From Ruminococcaceae bacterium UBA5396 (lineage in GTDB: Bacteria; Bacillota; Clostridia; Oscillospirales; Acutalibacteraceae), in NCBI GenBank assembly GCA_002410715.1, contig DHOG01000155.1, forward strand, positions 6,020 through 12,032: a stretch of DNA of 6,013 nucleotides. Direction: 5' to 3'. A program made the translations under genes and the position numbers. The notes beneath the pieces are model-generated. The model saw only the letters and a list, made by a program, of their open reading frames with translations. It had not been told where the DNA came from and searched no databases. Of the stretch, positions 1-6,013 are shown in pieces (the first letter of the stretch is position 1; the number at the start of each line of letters is the position of its first letter).

Positions 1-265
1 GCAGGCACGATTGGTATGTCAAGGCACGCGTCCAATGAAATTGTGGTTGAACGGGCAGCTCCTAATCAATTACGACGCAGAGATATTTGAGCCAGCGGTG
101 CACCGGGGACCATCAGAGTTAGGAACACTTAAAGCCGGATGGAATCAAGTAATAATACATGTCAGCAACGATATGGAGGAAGGCGAATTGTTCTTCGGGG
201 TTGGAGAGCCAATAAGCTGGAAATGGCTGGGGGAAGTAGAATGGCAGTGGGCTGATCTTACTTAA
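1..265 (+). CDS. C-terminal end of a protein with a beta-sandwich-like module (partial, 5' truncated)
   Basis: The reading frame is open from base 2, the first full codon, to a TAA stop at 263-265, leaving about 87 residues of a longer protein whose start lies to the left. TTG (11) and ATG (36) codons occur, but neither has a convincing ribosome site and the frame stays open to the edge, so I read this as a tail. The segment KLWLNGQLL followed by LKAGWNQVIIHV matches the pattern of jelly-roll domains at the ends of many Bacillota carbohydrate-active or glycohydrolase proteins: a strand bearing 'WLNG', then a 'GWN' turn and a strand. The last part is rich in Trp and acidic residues. The catalytic part is outside the window, so no enzyme function can be assigned. 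It converges on the AraC-type regulator and overlaps it by four bases. Confidence 0.7.
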   Translation, partial: QARLVCQGTRPMKLWLNGQLLINYDAEIFEPAVHRGPSELGTLKAGWNQVIIHVSNDMEEGELFFGVGEPISWKWLGEVEWQWADLT

Positions 266-1143
266 TTTTCGTAGCCGACAGCAGAGAACACTGGGGGTTC
301 CGAATCATTTGTACTAATTGCATTTTGATAGGCTTTACGGTACTCACCGGGGGACGTCCCTGTATAATCTCTAAATACTTTATAAAATTGCTTTGGTTCT
401 GTAAAACCTACATCCTTTAAGATGCTTGCAACTGTATTGTTGGTGTTGGTAATTAAACGGATGGCTGCTCGCATTCGCCGGTCAGTGATATATTTCGAAA
501 AGCTCATGCCTACATTCTTTTTGAATAGCTTGCTGAAATAGGAAGGGCTGAAATTAAAATGCTTTGAAACTAAGGCCAAACTCGATTTTGCGAAATTTTC
601 CTCGAGATAATCCAAGATGGAGGATACAAAGGCGTTGGTGCTTGCGTTGCTTTCGGAACGCGCATACCGGAAAAGCAAGGTTACGAGAATTGAGGCGTAG
701 TTCTTTAGCAGAGACTGATAAGCAAATTGTCTTTCTTCATTTTCTCTTTCGATTTTTAGCAATAGGTTTTCCACTTCCAGAATGGAATTGCTGGGCAGAT
801 GTATTAGGTTTGGGATGGCGTCTAACGAATCTGCATTTGTATTTTCGTTACCAATATGGTGAGGAAAAGCGTTAGGCATAAAAATACAATTGAGCACCTG
901 CATACCATTGTTGGAACAGAACTTGTGACTGTCGCCGATTTTCATATATGTCACGTCGCCGCGTTTGACGAAATGATCTTTACCATTTATTTGTTGAATA
1001 CCGTTGCCAGCAATGATATATACAATTTCAATAAATTCATGGGTATGTAAAGGAGTGGAGCACCATTTATCTCTTGTTATAGTCACACCCTTCTGATCCG
1101 ACATGTCGTCATGGTTCACCATCTCAATTCGATAAGTATACAT
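262..1143 (-). CDS. AraC-family transcriptional regulator with N-terminal cupin sensor domain
   Basis: This 293-residue protein has the usual length and order of sugar-responsive AraC regulators. The N-terminal cupin part has LHTHEFIEIVYIIAGNG at about residues 32-48 and KRGDV at 60-64, which fits a ligand-binding beta barrel. The C-terminal part, about 172-268, is a double helix-turn-helix: the first near 189-212 (LALVSKHFNFSPSYFSKLF), the second near 238-262, ending in the family signature GF-x(6)-F-x(2)-VF-x(2)-YTGTSPGEYR at 246-269. A non-conserved tail of about 24 residues follows. The ATG start is supported by GAGGG at 1151-1155 read on the minus strand, seven bases upstream. The gene is divergent from the hydrolase and binding-protein genes, so activating them in response to a sugar is the likely role; this is inferred from position. 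Its effector is unknown. Confidence 0.95.
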   Translation of the reverse strand: MYTYRIEMVNHDDMSDQKGVTITRDKWCSTPLHTHEFIEIVYIIAGNGIQQINGKDHFVKRGDVTYMKIGDSHKFCSNNGMQVLNCIFMPNAFPHHIGNENTNADSLDAIPNLIHLPSNSILEVENLLLKIERENEERQFAYQSLLKNYASILVTLLFRYARSESNASTNAFVSSILDYLEENFAKSSLALVSKHFNFSPSYFSKLFKKNVGMSFSKYITDRRMRAAIRLITNTNNTVASILKDVGFTEPKQFYKVFRDYTGTSPGEYRKAYQNAISTNDSEPPVFSAVGYEN

Positions 1144-1184
1144 ATTTCCACCCTCAATTCCAATAGTTTACAATATCACCTTAC

Positions 1185-1212
1185 ATTATACAGTAATTAT
1201 AGTTAAAATCAA
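1185..1212 (-). promoter_or_regulatory. Candidate sigma-A promoter for the AraC-family gene
   Basis: Read on the minus strand, a -35-like TTGATT (bases 1212-1207) is followed after 16 bases by a perfect -10 TATAAT (1190-1185). Transcription would begin near 1178, giving a leader of about 35 bases before the ATG at 1143. The spacing is one base under the ideal 17. This is consensus matching only. Confidence 0.55.
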
Positions 1213-1249
1213 TAATTTTAGAGAATCTTTGGCAACTAATGAATATTGG

Positions 1250-1278
1250 TTGATTATGGGCAATTGTAAATGTATTAT
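1250..1278 (+). promoter_or_regulatory. Candidate sigma-A promoter for the hydrolase and binding-protein genes
   Basis: TTGATT (1250-1255) and TATTAT (1273-1278) are separated by exactly 17 bases and match 4 of 6 and 5 of 6 consensus positions. Transcription would start near 1285, leaving a leader of about 70 bases before the TTG start at 1354. A second candidate overlaps it: TTGGCA (1229-1234), 17 bases, GATTAT (1252-1257). The imperfect -35 suits a promoter that needs an activator such as the neighbouring AraC protein, but no operator is proven. Confidence 0.4.
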
Positions 1279-1339
1279 GACCGAGAAAATTTCGAATTCC
1301 ATTCGTACTATTTTATTTTTGTTTATAAATCTTTATGAC

Positions 1340-1345
1340 AAGGAG
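1340..1345 (+). promoter_or_regulatory. Ribosome binding site that sets the hydrolase start at TTG 1354
   Basis: AAGGAG sits eight bases before TTG 1354, an ideal distance. The more upstream in-frame GTG at 1345 shares its G with this site and cannot be initiated from it. A second, weaker option is AGGAG (1363-1367), ten bases before ATG 1378. That later start would drop the two arginines in front of the hydrophobic signal segment, so TTG 1354 gives the better signal peptide. Confidence 0.7.
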
Positions 1346-1353
1346 TGTTCAGA

Positions 1354-3312
1354 TTGGCATATAGGAGAATTACCGCAATGTCAGTGCTGGCAAGTCTGGT
1401 CCTGGGTCTGCTTTTGGTTTCCTGCAGGCCGTCGGGCCCTACGCCAAGCGGCGGCTCATCGACTACGACTTCAACTGGTTCGCGAAGCAATACGGAATCC
1501 TCGTGGCCATCGACTAGTACAATTTTTGGGAGTGAGTCTACTTCAATGGAACAATCATCACATTTTGATACCGGAACAACAGATACCGGAACAACAGATA
1601 CCGGAACATCTTCACCCTTTACCTCCGAAGGAGGATCTCAAACAGGGACAACCACATCGTCTACATCCACCACACCATCATCTTCCCGGGTGATTCCCAC
1701 CATTCCTCCCAGAGCATCAGGACCCGAGCGTAAGGTAACCATTGCAGCAAACAAAATCATAACACAGGATTTTATCGGCTTCGGTGCGAACGTGGTTCCG
1801 TTTTCACTATCAGACAAGAGCCGTAGCCAAGGCTTTAACGATGCTTATTGGGAGCTAGAGGTTCAGCGTACTATAAAGGTTCAGCCCAAGGTGGTTCGAG
1901 TTTGGTTCCAGGTTGATTGGATGGAACCCACCAAGGGTCACTATACCTTCGAAAGTGACCGAATGAAGCAATTTTACCGTTATATGGAGGCGTTTCAGAA
2001 AGCGGGAACTGAGGTTGAGCTAAATTTTGGCTGGAAAAACGGGGAAAGCATCCATTCCTGGTTCTGTATTCCCGGCATTCAGCCCGAAATCAGTGCGCCG
2101 CTGGATCTGGAAGCCTATGCGCGCTCCTGCTCTGCCTTGCTTCACCAACTGATTAACGTAAAAAAGTTTACAAATATTAAATATCTTGCATTTTATAATG
2201 AGCCGGAAGGCTATTGGGATTTTGAATGTTATGGCGACCAGCGTGTATATTACGCTGATATGGTGAGGGCGGTACATAACCGCCTGGTAAAGGATGGCCG
2301 GAGAAAATTAGTAAAAATTTGGGGGCCGGAGGGTTCGAATCCATCTTGGCTGTCATTTATGGCCAACCGGATTGACGATTGTCTGGATGCCTATACATAT
2401 CACAACTATAACGCAAGGGCTGAGGATTTGTTGCTAAACAGATTCCCATCGACTCTGGATATGATTCCACAGAATAAACCTCTTTATCTTACAGAATACG
2501 GAATGAGCACAGATTCTGCAAATCCCAGTGCGACTTTAAACTCATACCAGGGAGGGCATGGAGGCTATTTAATCAACGGTGCAAATTCAGGCATCGGATG
2601 CTTCCTGTTCTGGGTGCTGTCCGGCACTTGGTTTGATACGGATGGAGGCTGGGTGCTGGGTGGAATCAACTCATCTATGTGGGAAATTCCAACCAGAGCG
2701 ATTAATCCGAACCAAGTTTATTATCCGCTGAGTCTAATGTCACGGTATATCCCCGGTCATTCCCAGGTTCTTACCACAACGGTGAATTCTGATGATATAC
2801 GCGCTGCAACTTTTAAAAAGGGTAATGACTATACCATTGTGGTGGAATGTGATAGCACCGTAGATAAAAATATTACCGTGGATTTTGGAAGCATAAATGT
2901 GGATAAAAAGTTTTATAAGCATGTGTACATTGTTAACGAGACAGTGCCGGATGGAAATGCAATCATACCGCTGGTATCGGGGACCTTTAACGGCGGCAGA
3001 AGCTTCAAGGACAACGGTGTGGGCTCAAAGCATATAATGATCGTTTACACCACTCTGACTACCTTAACCCAGGTGCAAATGGACTCTGTAAAAACACAGA
3101 CATCCAGAACTCAGCCGATTCAGCTGGGTGCGACCGTGCTGGACAATACCGGCGGCGTGACATGGAGTATGGCCTATGGAAAGGGATCCGTAAGCGCATC
3201 AGGTCTTTACACACCGGCAGCGGATGCGAAAGCAGGGGATATGGTTGCGGTAAAAGCCGCTTCAGTGAAAGATCCCTCGGCATACGGTATCACATTGATT
3301 ACTTTGCAATAA
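1354..3312 (+). CDS. Lipid-anchored extracellular glycoside hydrolase, clan GH-A-like barrel with C-terminal Ig-like domain
   Basis: From TTG 1354 the product has 652 residues. Residues 1-24 form a lipoprotein signal peptide: AYRRIT, a hydrophobic run, then lipobox LVSC with Cys24. A Ser/Thr/Gly-rich stalk without predictable fold spans about 25-125 and includes DTGTT repeats. The barrel begins near 128 with FIGFGANV (140-147) and runs to about 470. Visible clan GH-A marks are VVRVW with Arg182, NEP with probable acid/base Glu283, YHNY with His350, LTEYG with probable nucleophile Glu381, and FW with Trp420. A beta domain (about 470-565) and an Ig-like domain (about 568-652, with VTWS and GLYTPA) follow. 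It should cleave a beta- or alpha-linked glycan outside the membrane; the substrate is unknown. GH39, GH30 and GH5 relatives are possible, but I cannot assign the family. The binding-protein gene follows after 45 bases with no terminator seen, suggesting one operon. Confidence 0.85.
   Translation: MAYRRITAMSVLASLVLGLLLVSCRPSGPTPSGGSSTTTSTGSRSNTESSWPSTSTIFGSESTSMEQSSHFDTGTTDTGTTDTGTSSPFTSEGGSQTGTTTSSTSTTPSSSRVIPTIPPRASGPERKVTIAANKIITQDFIGFGANVVPFSLSDKSRSQGFNDAYWELEVQRTIKVQPKVVRVWFQVDWMEPTKGHYTFESDRMKQFYRYMEAFQKAGTEVELNFGWKNGESIHSWFCIPGIQPEISAPLDLEAYARSCSALLHQLINVKKFTNIKYLAFYNEPEGYWDFECYGDQRVYYADMVRAVHNRLVKDGRRKLVKIWGPEGSNPSWLSFMANRIDDCLDAYTYHNYNARAEDLLLNRFPSTLDMIPQNKPLYLTEYGMSTDSANPSATLNSYQGGHGGYLINGANSGIGCFLFWVLSGTWFDTDGGWVLGGINSSMWEIPTRAINPNQVYYPLSLMSRYIPGHSQVLTTTVNSDDIRAATFKKGNDYTIVVECDSTVDKNITVDFGSINVDKKFYKHVYIVNETVPDGNAIIPLVSGTFNGGRSFKDNGVGSKHIMIVYTTLTTLTQVQMDSVKTQTSRTQPIQLGATVLDNTGGVTWSMAYGKGSVSASGLYTPAADAKAGDMVAVKAASVKDPSAYGITLITLQ
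1567..1608 (+). repeat. 15-bp in-frame tandem repeat in the hydrolase stalk
   Basis: The unit GATACCGGAACAACA occurs at 1567-1581 and 1582-1596, then its first 12 bases at 1597-1608, with no mismatches. Each unit encodes DTGTT. The exact DNA identity, rather than just similar amino acids, points to recent slippage or unequal exchange. Because the unit is a multiple of three, copy-number change would lengthen or shorten the surface stalk without a frameshift. Confidence 0.9.
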
Positions 3313-3323
3313 TATTAATGCAA
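3304..3323. repeat. 20-bp near-palindrome spanning the hydrolase stop codon
   Basis: TTGCAATAATATTAATGCAA equals its reverse complement except at one base pair (3309 with 3318). It covers the last two codons and the TAA stop. It is AT-rich and has no T-run after it, so it is not a convincing rho-independent terminator. It might form a weak RNA stem between the two genes or be a chance palindrome. Confidence 0.4.
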
Positions 3324-3343
3324 TAACGGTTCGGGAATCAAAC

Positions 3344-3350
3344 GGGGTGA
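3344..3350 (+). promoter_or_regulatory. Ribosome binding site that sets the binding-protein start at TTG 3358
   Basis: GGGGTGA ends seven bases before TTG 3358. This TTG is the only plausible start that keeps the whole signal peptide: the in-frame region upstream has no usable start back to the stop at 3316, and the next in-frame ATG (3439) lies past the hydrophobic segment. The nearby ATG at 3354 is out of frame, only three bases from this site, and reaches a stop after two codons. Confidence 0.6.
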
Positions 3351-3357
3351 ATATGAA

Positions 3358-6013
3358 TTGAAATGCAATGAATATCCAAAAAAAATATGGATCTTCTTAC
3401 TGGGATTAGTTCTGGCTGTGCAGGCCTTTACCGTCCCGATGATTCCTGCACAATGCGCTGCCTTAACGACGGGGGATGATCCTCAAATACAGCCAGATGA
3501 AACAAACCCCACGTCCTACTTTTACTACAGCCGTAAGCATGAAGGGGAACAAAAGACGCAAAAACAAATATCTCTTCGCGGCATGCAGTACCGGGCGGCG
3601 GAAGATAATCACATGGCGCCGTTTACCATGGAAGGGGAGCAGGGAGTTTTGCTAGGGGAGGAGAACCTCTGGTGTGAATGGGCATTCGATATTCCCGAAA
3701 CCGGGATGTATGCCCTGACGGCAGAATATTATCCATTGAAAGGTACCGGCCGGGATATTATTATTTCAGTTTTGATAGACGGATCATATCCTTTTGACGA
3801 GGCTGCGGGATGCTACTTGAATAGGATTTGGACTGACAAAAAATCTGAATCCGGTAATCAGTTGCGGCAAGATGATTTAGGAAATGATCTGCGTCCTGCT
3901 CAGGTGGAAAGTCCTCGATTTATAAGTAAAGCACTCACGGATATACAAGGTCTTTATGTGGATCCCTACGCCTTTTATTTATCAAAAGGAAAGCATGTTA
4001 TCCGCATTGGGATAAAAAGAGAGGCGCTATGCCTTAAATCTTTGACCTTGGGTAATGAGGAAGAGCCGATATCTTACAATGAATACCGGGTACAGCATTT
4101 CGGCAGCAGCCATGACGGGGAACCGGAAATTTTGCAGGCGGAGCGCGCTTGGGAAAAGAACTCCTCATTTCTTTACCCTATGCACGATAGAACAGACGCT
4201 GCAACGCAGCCTAATGATCCGAATCTGGTTCGCCTAAATACCATTGGGCAATCTAATTGGGGAACCCCCGGTACTTGGATCAGTTGGCGCGTAGGGGTGA
4301 AGCGGCCAGGGCTTTATAAGCTGGCTTTCCGGTGCAGGCAAAGTTTTAATGAGGGTCTTAATTCTTACCGAACTATTAAAATCAACGGAGAAGTCCCCTT
4401 TAGGGAAGCAAAGGAAATTGCTTTTGATTACCGTGATGATTGGTATATTAAGGTGCCGGGAGACCGCGAGCCCTTTTTGTTTTATCTGCAAGAGGGGGAT
4501 GTGATCACCCTTGAGGCTACATCCGGCAAAATGGCGCAGCCCCTGCGGGAAATCCGCCAACAGCTTTTGAATCTGAATGCCATCTACCGAAAAATCATCG
4601 TAATTACAGGTAGCACCCCGGATATCTATCGGGATTATGCTCTGGAAAATCAGATTCCAGATTTGGTAAGTGGATTGAAAGCATCGGGGGATGCCCTGCA
4701 GTCCACTGCAAGTGCCATTAAACAAATTATTGGAAAAAATGGCTCGCTGGCTTCTAAGCTTGAGGAAACCCGGAAAATTGTGATAGAGCTTGCCGATGAG
4801 CCATACATGATCCCGGAGAGACTGTCCCGTTTCAAGGGAAGCATTGAGGATATGGGGGCTTTGATGACGGCGCTGGGGCAGCAGCCATTAGAATTGGATT
4901 ACATAACGTTTTTATCAGCAGAGGCGCCGTTGCCCAGGGCGAAAGCTGAGTGGCAAAAAAGTCTATCCTTTTGGTTCAATCAGCTAATTGGATCATTTTT
5001 TCAGGATTACCGCGGGTTGGGAAAGATGTCTGGGGGCAATGAGAGCATCTCGGTTTGGGTTTCTACAGGCAGGGATCAGGCGCAGGTCGTTTCCCAACTA
5101 ATCAATAACAAATTTACTCCAATAAGTGGCACAGGTGTGCGGCTTAGCCTGGTGGATACGGGCGCAACCTTAATTCAGGCTACCTTGGCAGGTAAAGGTC
5201 CTGATGCTGCGCTAATGATTCAGCAGGACATTCCCGTCAATTTGGCGATGCGAGGTGCCTTATCCGATTTTTCCCGTCCCGAGTACGGAATCGACGATAT
5301 CCATGAGCGCTACCACCCCTCCGCATGGATTCCCTATCGCTACAACAAAGGCATATATGCGCTTCCTGAGTCCCAGAGCTTTGATGTGATTTTTTACCGG
5401 ACGGATGTCTTTCAAGAGCTGGGTCTTCGAATTCCGGAAACTTGGGATGAGTTTTATTTGATGCTGAAAATATTACAGTCAAAAAATCTGCAGGCAGGTA
5501 TTCCTGAAATTGATACGGTGAATATGGGTGTCTCGCAGGGGATTGCCACCTTTGACAAATTTCTTTTTCAGAACGGCGGAGCATATTATACCGATGAATT
5601 GAAGAAAACGCTATTTGACGAGAATATATCCTTGACGGCTTTCGAAAAGTGGGTAGAGCTATATACCGAATACGGGTTAGACAGAAGCTTTGATTTTTTT
5701 AACCGCTTTAGAAGCGGTGAAATGCCCTTTGCGATTCAAAATATTTCTGTATATAACCAGCTTATGCAGGCGGCTCCTGAAATCCGGGGGTTATGGGCAT
5801 TTGCACCTGTTCCTGGTACGAGACGGAGAGATGGAACAATAGACCGCTCTGAAACCGCGAAAGGACATGGATGCGTGATGCTGAAAGCCGCCGAAAAACG
5901 AGGGACAGACCGGGAGACGCTGGAGTTTCTGAGATGGTGGGTGAGTGATGAAATCCAGCTCCAGTTTGCGAATGAGATGGAAGCGGCGTTGGGTGTTGCA
6001 GCCCGGTATTATC
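3358..6013 (+). CDS. Large multidomain extracellular solute-binding protein of a sugar ABC importer (partial, 3' truncated)
   Basis: The frame is open from TTG 3358 to the right edge: 885 residues without a stop. Residues 1-35 are a signal peptide (KCNEYPKK, hydrophobic segment, cleavage region PAQCAA); Cys33 does not sit in a good lipobox, so a soluble or wall-held form is as likely as a lipoprotein. Two jelly-roll-like modules lie at about 75-230 (GNDLRP at 175-180) and 240-395 (LNTIGQSNWGTPGTWISW at 293-310). A helical region with YRKIIVITG (410-418) covers about 396-555. The sugar-binding domain starts near 562: VWVSTGRD (566-573), GPDAAL (614-619), DIPVN (624-628), YALPE (667-671), FYRTD (679-683), PVPGT (817-821). 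From memory, Paenibacillus-type proteins with this order have about 950-1000 residues, so roughly 100 are missing. It probably shares the hydrolase transcript, and permease genes are expected downstream. Confidence 0.9.
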   Translation, partial: MKCNEYPKKIWIFLLGLVLAVQAFTVPMIPAQCAALTTGDDPQIQPDETNPTSYFYYSRKHEGEQKTQKQISLRGMQYRAAEDNHMAPFTMEGEQGVLLGEENLWCEWAFDIPETGMYALTAEYYPLKGTGRDIIISVLIDGSYPFDEAAGCYLNRIWTDKKSESGNQLRQDDLGNDLRPAQVESPRFISKALTDIQGLYVDPYAFYLSKGKHVIRIGIKREALCLKSLTLGNEEEPISYNEYRVQHFGSSHDGEPEILQAERAWEKNSSFLYPMHDRTDAATQPNDPNLVRLNTIGQSNWGTPGTWISWRVGVKRPGLYKLAFRCRQSFNEGLNSYRTIKINGEVPFREAKEIAFDYRDDWYIKVPGDREPFLFYLQEGDVITLEATSGKMAQPLREIRQQLLNLNAIYRKIIVITGSTPDIYRDYALENQIPDLVSGLKASGDALQSTASAIKQIIGKNGSLASKLEETRKIVIELADEPYMIPERLSRFKGSIEDMGALMTALGQQPLELDYITFLSAEAPLPRAKAEWQKSLSFWFNQLIGSFFQDYRGLGKMSGGNESISVWVSTGRDQAQVVSQLINNKFTPISGTGVRLSLVDTGATLIQATLAGKGPDAALMIQQDIPVNLAMRGALSDFSRPEYGIDDIHERYHPSAWIPYRYNKGIYALPESQSFDVIFYRTDVFQELGLRIPETWDEFYLMLKILQSKNLQAGIPEIDTVNMGVSQGIATFDKFLFQNGGAYYTDELKKTLFDENISLTAFEKWVELYTEYGLDRSFDFFNRFRSGEMPFAIQNISVYNQLMQAAPEIRGLWAFAPVPGTRRRDGTIDRSETAKGHGCVMLKAAEKRGTDRETLEFLRWWVSDEIQLQFANEMEAALGVAARYY

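Noticed and set aside
351..360. Perfect 10-bp palindrome GGGACGTCCC, considered as a terminator stem or operator
   Set aside because: It encodes the conserved end of the AraC helix-turn-helix (around TSPGEY), has no loop or T-run, and is explained by coding.
564..1050. Open plus-strand frames lying antisense to the AraC gene
   Set aside because: They lie wholly inside a convincing AraC-family gene, lack ribosome sites, and their translations show no recognisable pattern.
1160..1249. CCAATA and TATTGG as possible distant inverted operator half-sites around the divergent promoters
   Set aside because: Six-base matches about 80 bases apart in AT-rich DNA are expected by chance, and nothing else links them.
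1229..1693. A plus-strand frame covering the intergenic region and the stalk, with QQIPE repeats
   Set aside because: The repeats only mirror the 15-bp DNA repeat in another frame. The overlapping lipoprotein frame has a signal peptide, lipobox and domains, so this one is a shadow.
4234..5584. Several minus-strand open frames inside the binding-protein gene
   Set aside because: The plus frame is open for 885 codons with family motifs throughout. The antisense frames are short and show no domain pattern.
1..6013. CRISPR, toxin-antitoxin, phage-defence, transposon or RNA genes
   Set aside because: No spaced repeat array, transposase motifs, terminal inverted repeats, tRNA-like folds or defence-type domains were seen. 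All long frames fit carbohydrate use or regulation.

Overview
The window looks like part of a carbohydrate-uptake locus from a Bacillota (Firmicutes) bacterium, probably Paenibacillus-like or a saccharolytic Clostridia member. The evidence is the AT-rich sigma-A-type promoters, strong purine-rich ribosome binding sites, apparent TTG starts, a lipobox lipoprotein, and a very long multidomain solute-binding protein of a kind I know mainly from Paenibacillus and relatives. The genus is inference. I see no RNA genes, insertion sequences, CRISPR arrays or phage genes.

Layout: (1) bases 1-265, plus strand, are the C-terminal end of a gene that begins before the window and ends in a beta-sandwich-like module. 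(2) Bases 262-1143, minus strand, encode a complete AraC-family regulator (cupin sensor plus double helix-turn-helix) that converges on gene 1; their stop codons share the bases TTAA. (3) Bases 1144-1353 are an AT-rich divergent promoter region with one good promoter candidate on each strand. (4) Bases 1354-3312, plus strand, encode a lipid-anchored extracellular glycoside hydrolase: signal peptide with lipobox, long Ser/Thr-rich stalk containing a 15-bp tandem repeat, a clan GH-A-like barrel with NEP and TEYG catalytic motifs, a beta domain and a C-terminal Ig-like domain. (5) Bases 3358-6013, plus strand, encode an exported solute-binding protein of more than 885 residues, cut by the right edge: signal peptide, two jelly-roll-like modules, a helical region, then a family 1 type ABC sugar-binding domain.

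Working model (inference): the AraC protein senses a sugar or oligosaccharide and switches on the divergent hydrolase and binding-protein genes. The hydrolase, tethered to the outer face of the membrane, trims a glycan, and the binding protein captures products for an ABC importer whose permease genes would be expected just beyond base 6013. The substrate cannot be read from this sequence. The main points of interest are the unassigned hydrolase family, the enlarged binding protein, and the choice of non-ATG starts for both genes. I found no evidence for a wholly new type of system; this reads as a glycan-utilisation locus with uncommon components.
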